Below are positions 23,060-36,177 of a stretch of 64,000 bases of DNA, piece by piece. The DNA lies in NCBI GenBank assembly GCA_026874595.1, contig CM049313.1, positions 16,363,508-16,427,507 of the forward strand, given 5' to 3'. Below the pieces are notes generated by a model. It saw only the letters and a list, made by a program, of their open reading frames with translations, did not search any database and had not been told where the DNA came from. The position numbers and the translations under genes were made by a program. Within the stretch, counting starts at the first letter, position 1, and each line of letters opens with the position of its first letter. This DNA comes from Sipunculus nudus. Lineage: Eukaryota > Annelida > Sipuncula > Golfingiida > Sipunculidae.

Positions 23060-24010
23060 AAACTAATTAGTTACTAGAAAAGCACCCAGACAGCGCAAAC
23101 CTCCGCCAAGTTAGCTAATTAGCCTCATATGGAACTGTCAGAAAAGCAGTAATTTCCCCTCTAAAAAATTCCTGGATCAAGAAATTTTCCGTATCAAAAT
23201 TCATTTTTTTTCCTTTGATCATTGCCGAGCTTTCCTGAAGATTTCATCAAAATCCGTCAATTACTTTTTGACTAATGTTGCTAACAGACAAACAAACAAA
23301 CCAACACCCGTAAAAACATAACCCCTGTCGCTTAGTGGAGGTAATAAACAGGTAAAGTCGAATAAATTTGCAGACTAAAGCTAAGATTTCTAATATGTAC
23401 GGAATACGGGATGCGGAAAGCGTATAAAATCCGTACACGAATTGAGAAATAAAGTAGGTAAGATTCCTCATGCGCGGACCCGGCATGTGGAATGCATATA
23501 AACCGGCAAAAATGATCGCTTCATGTAGCGAATTTTAAAGTTTCCGGACGTTATCAAGGTGCAACATATACACATATGCATGCCGCCGTGCAGGTTGATA
23601 TGAAATCTCTCAACTCACATTCTATATTCCGTAGAAAACGTGAGGGTGGGGGTTTGGGGGAACTTAAGTCATTTACCTTCTTATTAAAACAGCCCCCCCC
23701 CCCCCCGCTTTACGTTGATTTACTGACACCTTTCAGGTAAATGGCACGTACATGTGCAATAACGTCACTGTGCTCTATGACGTCATGACTCTCTCCAAAT
23801 ATGGCCATATTTTCAACCGGCTAAACGTCCCAGTGTAAGCAAATATGCAAATGACCCCCTAAAAGCACCAGAGCTCATTCCGGGCTGTTTTACGCATGGA
23901 TCGGCCCAAAATTTAATCTATTGTTCCTTGTATCATTGCCGAGCTATCCTGAAAATTTCATCTAACTCCGTTAACAACGAACAATTAACAACGTGGCCAT
24001 GTTTAGATGG
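23060..24010 (+). repeat. Two copies of a dispersed repeat with a poly-C tract between
   Basis: ATCATTGCCGAGCTTTCCTG (23218-23237) and ATCATTGCCGAGCTATCCTG (23933-23952), each followed by AATTTCATC..(A)CTCCGT or AAATCCGT. The first copy ends GTCGCTTAGTGGAGGTAAT. Poly-C at 23693-23706. Confidence 0.6.
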
Positions 24011-24019
24011 GTCAGACCC

Positions 24020-24660
24020 AATATCCGATCATGATCTACCGACGCATGCATACAGTTTAGAATAATAATAATAAAAAAGAAAACAAAGAAAATAAAAGAT
24101 GAAATAAATGTACCCATGTGATCATACCGATTGTGTATCCTACTGTTTTTTTTATCTACCGAAAAGCACCAGCTTTGTAAAACTCCAGTCCCTCCAAGGA
24201 GACTGTAAATAAAAAAATTTGAAAAGAAAATTTATATTTATTGTTAAATATACTTGTCGATTGCCTGTACTGACCTAGATTTTCGTTTCAGTTTAATTCT
24301 TTTGTTTTTAAATAAAATAAATTCATTTAAATTTTGTCTGTTTTTACCGTTGATATAATAAAAAATTATATGTATAAGTATATAAAATAGTAATATTTTA
24401 TGAATCAATATTTTATTAATATATTATTAATATATTAATGTAAAGCTTTTATAAATATCAATAAATGAACATAGGCAGATTGGCCTGTGCGAAGTTGAAA
24501 CCTAATTTTCTGTCATTGGTGATCGGTAAATTGGCCTGAGCCATCTTCATCTGAGCCAATAATTGATATCGATTATTTGGTCTGATCCATCTAACCATTT
24601 CTAAACCTGCTTTCTAGACATTTTGGGTCCAATATTGGTTCTGAGCAATCTTGAGCGACC
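24020..24660. other. AT-rich stretch, nothing recognised
   Basis: Contains CCAATATTGG-type short inverse motifs; no gene. Confidence 0.4.
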
Positions 24661-24669
24661 CAATATACG

Positions 24670-25104
24670 ATGCCAGTTATAGGGCCGTATCTTTCAAATT
24701 CATGGTCTGCATTTGTTCAATTAGAATGTTCAAACCATCGTTATTTGAGTCTGCAGAAGGCTGAAATTCACTGCATGGTCCCAATGTACCCTCTGTTACT
24801 GGAGTGTCGTGCGGGACATGATGCTTACATCAAGGCAAATAAGTTCACTCATGGCCTCTACACGCCCTACTCTAACAGCTGCAAAGGCGAGGTTTCTGTT
24901 GTTCCAACTCTTGGTTCTCTTCCTGGCTCATTGTGCTTAAACGAAATTAAAGACCCGTTAACCTACATTGACTTAACTACCGGTACTCTTGGTGAACTAG
25001 CGTGTTTCCACTTTGTCAAGCGGCTACAGTTGCCTAGATCGGTGAAGCCTGATGCAACTCCCCTCTCGCAGTCGGGTTCACCATGTTTTGCTAAATACCA
25101 TTAA
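24670..25104 (+). CDS. Unrecognised 144-codon open frame
   Basis: ATG to TAA with near-balanced base composition, unlike the AT-rich surroundings. The protein has no family motif I recognise: it reads MPVIGPYLSNSWSAFVQLEC at the start and has TYIDLTTGTLGELACFHF in the middle. No clear splice sites. It could be an exon, a gene relic or chance; no function proposed. Confidence 0.25.
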   Translation: MPVIGPYLSNSWSAFVQLECSNHRYLSLQKAEIHCMVPMYPLLLECRAGHDAYIKANKFTHGLYTPYSNSCKGEVSVVPTLGSLPGSLCLNEIKDPLTYIDLTTGTLGELACFHFVKRLQLPRSVKPDATPLSQSGSPCFAKYH

Positions 25105-25109
25105 CGGCC

Positions 25110-26495
25110 TTAATTGCAACTTAATTTAGCAATGGCGATAAACATGCTTATTTATTAATTGTGAGTGTGCTAATACGGAATTTCCGTAACGCCAACAACT
25201 ATATCTACAGGGCTGGAAATTACGCTCCACCATTTTGTAAAACTCCCGGAGGTTCTGCAGAAGCTGAGATGCCACCGGATCAATTATCCCGCAAACCCCT
25301 TGGCCTTTTAGCTTTATTCGGTATCAAAACATGCTCCTAGTTGCCGTGATGACATTTGGAAATGAAATGTTTCTGAATCGCCATGAGATAAATCTATAGT
25401 ATATCTTTTCTAAGTCCTTTTATTTCAGTATCAACCCAAGATTATGTTTTAAGATTAAATGCCATGCCCTGAATTCTCTTATAAGTTCAACTGATATGAT
25501 AAACATCATCAGAGGTGACATAGGATGCCTCAGTTGATATACTTATTGTTTAATGTTCCAGTGTTTTCATACTAAAAGATATGAGATTTTATTGAGCAGA
25601 TTGTCCCGCCATGACACAAGGTTACAGATGTTTAATTTGCTTAATATGCACCATGTATCTATTCTCATTAAAGCAATATTTGTATCGTTGACTTTTGAGA
25701 ACTATATCACAGTCTTATTAAGCCCTGAATCACGTGTCATGTTTTGAAAAAAAAAAAACCGTTTAAGTATTTTCATGCTGAATGTTAAACATAAGATATC
25801 AGGTTTAGCAGTTGTATGGTGATAATATTTAAGTAATTATCAATGACTGATGATTTGTGACAGGTTAATCAAAATTTTCATGCTGTCTCTCAGAATTTTT
25901 CTTTTTTTTTTTAATTTAATTTTGGTGCTTTATACTTGATAAAATGTAATTAATAAGTTCAACTGAACACCGAGTAATCAATTAAATACATGAAGGTACC
26001 ATTTCTTACGCTAATCTAAATATTCTCCCTCATGTGGGCTTCGAACACAGTTCCAATTATGTGGCACAGATTGGGAAATTTGAGGTCATGATCACTTGTA
26101 TCTTGGATGCACTATATTCGTATATATTCGTATTTATCTTTTCCTTTGATATTTATTCAACGTCAGCATATTATAATTTGACAAAGTTTCACGTTTTTGA
26201 GCATGTGTCATATTAGGGAATGGGCCAGAAACCGACACCATCACCAGTTCCCCTCCAGGCATTTTCCACATGACCACTTTTTTGTACAACTCAGTGTATG
26301 CTTTATCAACAGAGAACCGGTGATGGAGACGCACATATTGGGTAACTCAAAAACATCGCCAAAATAAAATATTTTAAAATATTTAGGATAGCGATGGGGC
26401 TTAATTTTATGGTTATACTTTCTTTTTCGGTTTAATGGTTTAACGGAGTGAACTAATCCAATTACTCTCCTATTGTAATGTCCCTTATACATTTT
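25110..26495. other. Intergenic stretch, nothing recognised
   Basis: AT-rich with a poly-A run near 25747; short frames only. Confidence 0.4.
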
Positions 26496-26500
26496 ACAGG

Positions 26501-26581
26501 TCCTCGAACCTGGAATCTCGCTCCTCTGGACTCACGTGATGTTAGTCGTTCCTGCTGCCCGTTGGTCGGGTAGCTTTAATG
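26501..26581 (-). mobile_element. tRNA-derived SINE head
   Basis: On the - strand GCTACCCGACCAACGGGCAG is followed 45 bp later by CCAGGTTCGAGGACC, a good B box. No acceptor stem. Confidence 0.5.
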
Positions 26582-26589
26582 TTTTATTA

Positions 26590-27890
26590 AAACAACAACT
26601 ATTACGTAACGGAAACTACCACAAATGAAACAGAGCTAGTGAGGTGTAAGTAATATTGTACTCAAAACATTGTATATAGCAAACATATAATTAATTGGTT
26701 CGGTTAAACATATTCTCTTTCTAATGCCCTGTAACGCATCTACAGAGTTCCGATGCAGTTCTTCAAAGACCGGCATTGAAAGGAAAGTGACAAGCATTAC
26801 GTCATTCTTCCCATCATTTCTGAAATAATAAAAGTGGCAAAGTATTCTACATTAGGCAGATGAATGCGCAAGTGAATACCGAAACCTATGATTTGATTCG
26901 GTCTAGGCTGTGAGATATCCATTAACTGAACTGTTATTTTAAAATGTATGATTTTGCGATCATATGGAGTGTCCACAATTCCTTTTATCGAAACATCAAT
27001 TACTAGGCCAACTTGTTTGAAATAGATATAAGAAAACTGGGTTTTGTGATAATTTTCTACCTTCCGGTGGCATGACTTGAAAAGGAAGAGTCATATATAA
27101 ATGCGTTAAATATGGTCTGGAACAGCAAAATCTGTATGTTTTTACCAACCATAATGTAGGTTTACCTGACTAATTAGACTAATTAGATAATTTGCTTATT
27201 TGTATTTTTTAATACCACTTAGTATTTAAACCTTGATTTAAGCGCAACCATGAGTAATAAAATTATAATCGTTATAAAACAAACATGTCCAGAGCCGATT
27301 TGAGAAAACGTTCGTTATCGTAACAGTTATACCGAGGAGAGCTCGCCTCTTTTAAATTGTTCGTAAGGGTCATTTTTAATATTTTTCACAACTCAAATGA
27401 ATTAATAAGCGAATTAAAGTGTCCTGTTCGAATCCAATCTATTGTAATTTATTTATCAACCTCATAAATATTGACAAATACTCTGTAATTCAAACTTAGG
27501 AACGAACTGTAATACCCAGAGAAAATATGAAAATATTAATAAAAATATGAAATTCTTCTGGCAAGGCAAGATATCTGCAAACAACCGTTTACCGCTGGTA
27601 ATCCATATTCAGTCAGGCGGCCGATGGTATACACTCAAACCTTATTCCTGTGAACCGATGGTATGCACAAAATAATAAATATATAATATAACCCTATAGA
27701 TTTATCCTTGTCCGTAATCTTGCAAATATCCAATAAGCAGAACTAAAAAAAATTATCTTTTCATACTGGCGTCACCACATCTTCTGGAAACGAAAGGCAT
27801 CAACTTGTCCCTTGTATGCACACATATTATTTGCACCTCTTATCAACTAGAGTTCATTATAAACTGTGGTCTTGATAACGTATCATTCGG
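26590..27890. other. 3' flank of the receptor gene
   Basis: AT-rich; likely includes the 3' UTR of the minus-strand gene. Nothing else recognised. Confidence 0.45.
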
Positions 27891-27892
27891 TG

Positions 27893-28139
27893 TCAGGATT
27901 TCTCTGGTGTACCAGACATGCGTCGCCATTTTCCTGACAGCCTGGACACGGCCTTTTCAATGATAAGCATTATCCATGCCGCTAAAAGCATTAACGCATA
28001 CACGTAAAACGCTCCCTGAACGTCTTTCAATGTCAGACATTTTGCTTCAACCTTGACCTTGTCAGGACAATTACTCCGCTTCGGCCACCACATTCGCTTC
28101 CATTTTATGAGTAAACCGGTCTCAGCAGCTTGCTGTATT
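27893..28139 (-). CDS. iGluR/IR gene, M4 and C terminus
   Basis: Completes S2 (AAETGLLIKWKRMWW), then M4 VQGAFYVYALMLLAAWIMLI and a short basic tail ending GTPEKS-stop. A candidate poly(A) signal (TTTATT on +) lies near 27448. Confidence 0.87.
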
Positions 28140-31100
28140 CTGCCGCACAAAATGAATTAAAAACATAATATTCCATAAGGATAAAATGCACTTGCAAATA
28201 TGAAATGATATCATCTAAACTGTATAGTGATTATTATAGTGATATAGTGAGTTTTCCTTATCACGTCAAGAGATGTTAATCTAGCACAATTACGTAAGAA
28301 TCATGAGAAACAATTCAGAAGACAAAAGAAAAACACCTAAATGCCCCTAGCTAAAGAAGTTTGTGGTTAAAACTGGTTATCTGAGGTAATTTAGGGACAG
28401 ATGCAAAAACCTTTATTATAGTCAGTAACAGACGATACGGTATTGATTATACTTTATGCGAAACATAAATATCATCCCCCCCCCCCCCTTCCCCTCCCCC
28501 CGCTCTGTCTTGACAGTGAGACATAAGAACATGGCAAATATATTTACTTGCGTGATATAGATTTTCCAAATGAAGATCCATTTGCAACAGCAAATCCGTA
28601 CATATTTACAATGAGTGTCTCAGGCAGAATTTCCAAACTACAATTTGTACTCTTGACTTTGGCAAAACTAGTAGCGTCGTTAATATATACATAGGATCCC
28701 CGTAATACTCTGTCAATGTGATCCTCGTGTTCTTTAGAAAGCACCTCCGGATCGTCGATCCTGGTTTGTTGCATCTGGGTCCAGATTTGTCTGTGAGGTT
28801 GACTGGTATTTGACAGATCCTGATTAGAACAAAATTAAAAGAATATTTATGTTTAGCGTAAGATCATTTTACCTTATTTTCTTATGGGTTAGCATGGGGA
28901 ATGTATTTCACAGCATTGTCCAGAAAATGAATCTTGAATTGAGAACTTTATAAGTTTTAACGCTGATGTCTTCACGCTAATAAATGAAAACTGCTTTCAA
29001 TGATTGTATTAATTCAAAGATGATACGCTGAGTTTCGTAGGTTTCAAGTAATTTTGAAAAAAGAGCTCCTTTAAACAAACGTCGGTGACAACAAAGGGTG
29101 CAAAATCCAGCTAATTTCATATTTATCATAAATAAGTTTTTAACATTGCTGCCACTGTGGTCTCACAAAATAAATGATTAAAAGAGGAGATGAAAGTATT
29201 TAACTCAGTATCAAAATGAATTATAATCTGTATACCTAATTCCAACTTTTAGTAAATTGTAGTTGTAAATCCAACCTCTGGCCAAGCTAAATACACCGCA
29301 GTGCGAACAAATATAAACACAGGTTATATCTATGCAGATTATTCTTTTCCCAACATGAACAATACACAGAACTAGAAAATCATATTTCATCTTCAAACTA
29401 TGTGCGATCTGTCTTGCTAATTATCTCTAAATTACTTTGGGAAATGTTTAAAAATAGGAAATAGTATAAGAATATGAGAAAAACTGCTGCAGTAAAGTTT
29501 AAATATTTAAGGACAGACCCTTGATCTGTGGTGGAATGGTCTATTGAATAGCGACGAAAGTATATATGCCTAACCATACAAGTATTTTGCAAGTACTGAA
29601 TGAATTTGCACCTGGAAATGTATTAAATGTATTAAAACAATAATTATTAAAACCAGCTATAGTACTATTTTAAAGATTAGTAAGATTAGTCAATGTATAT
29701 TGTATGAGGAAGAAGATAAGCATTGCAATGAGAATTATTGTTCCCATGAAACATTCTAGATTTCAGATTTTATATGTACGAGGGCGGGGAATGATGCAAA
29801 TGAGATAAGCTGCAGTTATTCTTCGAGTGATTCATCAAGATTCACCATTTCACCGTGGATTGGACATGCGGGGATGGAACTGGGGCTTTTCAAAACCAAC
29901 CCCTTAACCACTAGGCTATGGTATACGATACGTATATGACTTTTAAAACGTAAATGACTTAAAGTGCAAAAATATAAATGTTTGTTTACCCTGAATAGAC
30001 TGGTCAAGGATGTACTATCAAGGGTACCGAACTTCATACGGTCCACGGCGTTCGCCAGGTCTTGTAGATTGCGGAAAGCAGGGACGTCACGCTCAACGGT
30101 CAGGAAGGCTATCAAATTACCTGTGTAGGTTGCTATGACAACGATTGAAAAGAACCACCAAAACCCAACGACAAACCGCAGAGACAACGTGCGCGGGGTC
30201 GAGGGAGATCCTGAAAGTTAAAAGGTTTACATACGAACGATGTACAGTACAGGCATTTCATTTTCACGGCAATAACTTCAACTTTGGAATATCTTGGTTT
30301 TTTTTACTTAGTTTAAACTGAGTAGCTACGGAAGATGTGATAAGAGGGATAAAGACAGGCTAGATGGGTATCACTTATCTATAAATCTTCTAAAACACGA
30401 AGGAGTATGTGGAAGATATTTTTTTTTCAAGAAATTTACTATTTAATAGAACTATAGTCAAAACCTGCATATTCCTCCGCCAGCGGGTAGTTCAAACATT
30501 CCTGTGAATACAGTGCCTCAGTTCAACAGCCCGGTTCACAAGTGAACAATAGTACATAGCAAGCCCCTAACACCAAAGAATTTCTCCACAATAGAAAATA
30601 ATTGTTGAATTACCTCAAATATTTAATGGCTAGTTTCTTTACCCTAGCCCTCCACAGGTTTTCATCAAAACCTGTACAGAAATTTTTTTCGTAAAGTTGC
30701 TATCAGGCGTTCCTATCAAAGGAAATCTTATCAAAATTGTATTATTTTATCTTCTTGAGAGATGAAAATTTAAATATTTCTTTTATGCGAGGGGTAAAAA
30801 TTATCGCGTGCGGTGCCTGAGAACCATACTGTTTTTTGCCTAACACGTATTTATATTCCATTAATATAAACACACATTGCATATAATAACAAGGTTAACC
30901 TTGCTGCAGCAGGGATCCGTATGTCAGCCATAGCGCGTGCAGAAAACTACCAAATCTCCTCCTGTCGTCCTGAGCAATAATTTCCGGGGCCCACCGTGCC
31001 AAGGACATGATGGAGACTGCTGTGACGATAAGACCAACCGCCACACAACCCCACACCTCCATTTTATACGGATCAAGATAAACCTGAAATGTTGGTTATA

Positions 31101-31413
31101 TATCAGAAATTCAACAGATTGATTATCAAAGTGATGCAATTTCAAAATACCCGTTCTACGATCATGTATGTGGTAGCTCAGTCCAGAACCACCCCCCCCA
31201 CCCCCCCACCCCAAAAAAAAATCACACACACAAACACACACGTCCGCCTCCCTCCGACCAAAGCCCCGATCCGTCAGCATTCAACGTAGATAAGCGGGTA
31301 GGCTTGTACCAGCTTATGGTTAAATCGCATCACCACTTACCGTAAATTTTATTACAGACTTATGAAGTGTAGCATGCAATGGCCTACCCTCCAAGAGCGA
31401 TTTAATGCTTCTT

Positions 31414-31453
<40 letters not shown>

Positions 31454-34400
31454 AAACGTTATACTTATTATCTTTGGTTTCCGTTAGGTTTATGTAGAGC
31501 TCCTTGAAGGACTTACCGACCATCGTTGATCTCAACTTGTTTCAGGTAGAGCAGGTAGACTTACCGACCATCATTGGTCTCGTCTGGTTTTAGATAGAGC
31601 TAAGTGCAGGACTTACCGACCATCACTGGTTTTCGTCAGGTTTCAGGGAGCGCTCTGTGCAGGACTTACCGACCATCGTTTGCTTCCGTTAGGTTTCAGG
31701 GAGCGCTATGAAAGGCTTACTGACCATCATTGGTCTCGCCTGGTTTTAGGTAGAGCGCCATGAAGGACTTGCCGACCATCGTTGGTCTTCTCTTGTTTCA
31801 GGTAGAGCTCTGTGCAGGACTTACCGACTATCGATAGTTATCTCCAGATTTCAGGAAAAGCGCCATGAATGACTTACAGACCATCGTTGGTCTCGTCTTA
31901 TTTCAGGTAGAGCTCTGTGCAGGACTAACCGACCATCATTGGTTTCCGTCAGATTTCAGGTAGAGCGTCTGGTTTTTTAAAATAGAGCTCTGTGCAGCAC
32001 TTACCGACCATCGATGGTCTCGTCTTTTTTTCAGGTAGAGCTCTGTGCAGGACTTACCGACCATCATTGGTTTCCGTCAGATTTCAGGAAGAGTGTCTGG
32101 TTTTTTAAAATAGAGCTCTGTGCAGGACTTACCGACCTTCGTTTGTTTCCTTTAGATTTAAGGTAAAGTCTGGTTTTTTAAAGTAGAGCTCTGTGCAGGA
32201 CTTACCGACCATCGATGGTCTCGTCTTTTTTTCAGGTAGAGCTCTGTGCAGGACTTACCGACCATCATTGGTTTCCGTTAGATTTCAGGAAGAGCGTTTG
32301 TTTTTTTAAAATAGAGCTCTGTGCAGGACTTACCGACCTTCGTTTGTTTCCTTTAGATTTTAGGTAAAGCACTGTAAAGGATTAACCAACCATCGTTGGT
32401 CTCGTCTTGTTTCAGGTAGAGGTCTGTGCAGGACTAACCGACCATCGTTGGTTTCCGTCAGATTTCAGGTAGAGCGACGTGAATGACTTACCGACCATCG
32501 TTGGTCTCGTCTTTTTTTTCAGGTAGAGCTTTGTGCAGGACTTACCGACCATCATTGGTTTCCGTCAGATTTCAGGAAGAGCGTCTGGTTTTTTAAAATA
32601 GAGCTCTGTGCAGGACTTACCGACCATCATTGGTTTCCGTCGGATTTCAGGAAGAGCGTTTGTTTTTTTTTAAATAGAGCTCTGTGCAGGACTTACCGAC
32701 CTTCGTTTGTTTCCTTTAGATTTTAGATAAAGCACTGTAAAGGACTAACAAACCATCGTTGGTCTCGTCTTGTTTCAGGTAGAGGTCTGTGCAGGACTAA
32801 CCGACCATCGTTGGTTTCCGTCAGATTTCAGGTAGAGCGACGTAAATGACTTACCGACCATCGTTGGTCTCGTCTTTTTTTTTCAGGTAGAGCTCTGTGC
32901 AGGACTTACCGACCATCATTGGTTTCCGTCAGATTTCAGGTAGAGCGTCTGGTTTTTTTTTTTTAAATAGAGCTCTGTGCAGGACCTACCGACCACCATT
33001 GGTTTCCGTCAGATTTCAGGAAGAGCGTCTGTTTTTTTTAAAATAGAGCTCTGTGCAGGACTTACCGACCTTCGTTTGTTTCCTTTAGATTTTAGGTAAA
33101 GCACCGTAAAGGACTAACCAACCATCGTTGGTCTCGTCTTGTTTCAGGTAGAGCTCTGTGCAGGACTAACCGACCATCGTCGGTTTCCGTCAGATTTCAG
33201 GTAGAGCGCCGTGAATGACTTTCCGACCATCGTTGGTCTCGTTTTTTTTTTCCAGGTAGAGCTCTGTGCAGGACTTACCGACCATCATTGGTTTCCGTCA
33301 GATTTCAGGAAGAGCGTCTGTTTTTTTTTAAAATAGAGCTCTGTGCAGGACTTACCGACCTTCGTTTGTTTCCTTTAGATTTTAGGTAAAGCACTGTAAA
33401 GGACTAACCAACCATCGTTGGTCTCGTCTTGTTTCAGGTAGAGCTCTGTGCAGGACTAACCTACCATCGTTAGTTTCCGTCAGATTTTAGGTAGAGCGCC
33501 GTGAATGACTTACCGACCATCGTTGGTCTCGTCTTTTTTTTCAGGTAGAGCTCTGTGCAGGACTTACCGACCACCATTGGTTTCCGTTAGATTTCAGGAA
33601 GAGCGTCTGTTTTTTTAAAATAGAGCTCTGTGCAGGACTTACCGACCTTCGTTTGTTTCCTTTAGATTTTAGGTAAAGCACCGTAAAGGACTAACCAACC
33701 ATCGTTGGTCTCGTCTTGTTTCAGGTATTGCTCTGTGCAGGACTAACCGACCATCGTTGGTTTCCGTCAGATTTCAGGTAGAGCGCCGTGAATGACCTAC
33801 CGACCATCGTTGGTCTCGTCTTTTTTTTCAGGTAGAGCTCTGTGCAGGACTTACCGACCATCATTGGTTTCCGTCAGATTTCAGGTAGAGCGTCTGGTTT
33901 TTTAAAAATAGAGCTCTGTGCAGGACTTACCGACCATCGATGGTTTCCGTCAGATTTCAGGTAGAGCGCCGTGAATGACTTACCGACCACCGTTGGTCTC
34001 GTCTTTTTCTCAGGTAGAGCTCTGTACAGGACTTACCGACCATCATTGGTTTCCGTCAGGTTTCAGGGAGCACTCTGTGCAGGACTTACCAACATCGTTT
34101 GTTTCCGTCAGGTTTCAGGGAGCGCTGTGAACGGGTTACTAACCATCTTTGGTCTCGTCTGGTTTTAGGTAGAACTCTGTGACGGACTTACCGACCATCG
34201 TTTGTCTCGTCTTATTTCAGGTAGAGGTCTGTGCAGGACTTACCGACCATCTTTGGTTTCCGTCTGGTTTCAGGTAGAGCGCCGTGAAGGACTCGGTGTA
34301 AAAGGGATAAGAGTAATCAAGAACAGTCTCTCTAGTATTCGTGATGGCGGATGGCGCTGCTAGTAAATCTGCTCCCTGGAAAAATTAATAATTTCCTTAA

Positions 34401-36137
34401 AACAGACTTGCGCGTTTCAGAAAGGTAATATAGTTAGTTTCTTTTCTGTTTTTCTTTCTTTTATATGGGCGTGGAATAATTCTCAAACTATACGACCTCA
34501 ACATGTTGGGTTTGCAGGAATGGCCCTAGGGCTATATAACTATAATTGTGATTATCTGCTGTCGATGTTCCTGTACAAAATTTATGCTATACTTTTATAT
34601 CTACAAGAGCATAAATCAGTGTGGACCAAACTTAACTGAATATTTTATTTTTTCTGCACCGTATTAATTCTTTGATAATTCATGAATATTAAGTTTATTG
34701 TAAACTTTTCATTTATATGTTTATTATCGTATACAATAACATGTTAAGAACTGTGCAGTGAGCTTTGTTTTTTGTTGCTGTAGAAAAAATTCAGAAAAGT
34801 CAGAATAACTCATGTACTGGGGACTAATACTATTTAATAAATATCATATTTTGCAACTGGAATCAAGAACGAAACAGTATTAGCAACTTCGACATGTAAG
34901 GGACGATAGGCCAGCCCTCATAAACATAGCAGGATACTCCGATAATTACTGCTACTAATAGTAATATAATATTTTTACTATATAATTACAACATAATAGT
35001 TATAAAACTTGTACACTGTACCTGCTTATATGTTATCACTGCTGCACTCTCTTTAGCACCTTTGCCAAAATATACATTAACAAATGATCGTACCTCTATT
35101 TACTATTGCTATTGTCACTACTTTTAAGAATCTCATATTATCTCGTTTACATGTTCATGTAAATACATCATGACAAACAAATTCAAATACATTAAATCAA
35201 ACTATTGTAGGTTTTCCTCCTAAAATCTGAGTGGTCAAAGAAGCGTTGTTCTCTTCTAAATTTTGCCGATACACGTTGTAGGATAACACGTTACCTACCG
35301 CCCCTCTTCTACTATAAGAGGACAGGCCACTGAACATCCCTAATATAAAATAGGCTCTGCAAGGTTAAGGCGAGGGGGATACCTGTCGACGTGTCGTCGC
35401 TATCCAGCCGTTGGTGGGAATAGTAGTAACCTATTCATGAACGCTTCTCATAATACAGAACTAAGTTACGGCGTACTGATGTGCTCACGAGCTAAGCTTT
35501 AATCCACATAAAGGGAAACCTTTTGGTAGTACCCGCCACGATTGTAGAGCTCTTTCATTACCACGTATAATCCAAGGACTGGAAGTAAAGTAGTAAAGTA
35601 ATAAGACAACCATTCAAAATTCGGACAGACCTTCCGGCCGTGTCGTTAATTTGTTTTACATGTCACGTTGTCATTAAACTATTTCCACAGATGGATTCTC
35701 GCCCGGAAGCTGTCTTCGGAGTACTGTCGTGTCGCAACCCTCGTCTAACCCTGACAGGTTTATTTCTCCCGGTTTATCGAAACCGCTCACGGGGGCTGCC
35801 ATTATGCGTTCGCATTTAAATATAAATGTCACAGGTCGCATGTCGAAATTGTAGGAATACCGTAAACATAAATCATTTCTAGGTTGTTGTATTTTCAAAT
35901 GCAGATAAATGTCATGTAATATTTTTTTCATCTGTTAATTTACAAACTTGGTTTCTTTACAAAGAATGGCTGTTTGTGTTCCTGTGTTTTGTCAATAGAA
36001 ATGTGAACCTACCCCATAGGCCACGTAACCGACCAAGCCATTCCATGTGCCATTGTTGTTGTCACCCCACAGTCCATCAGGCGGCTCCGTCACCGTGAAG
36101 CTGTTCACCATGAACAGATTTATTATTATCTATGTCA

Positions 36138-36177
<40 letters not shown>

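Noticed and set aside
31505-34243. CRISPR-like array
   Set aside because: Units are contiguous variants of one ~52-bp sequence with no unique spacers, in an animal intron, and derive from the adjacent exon.
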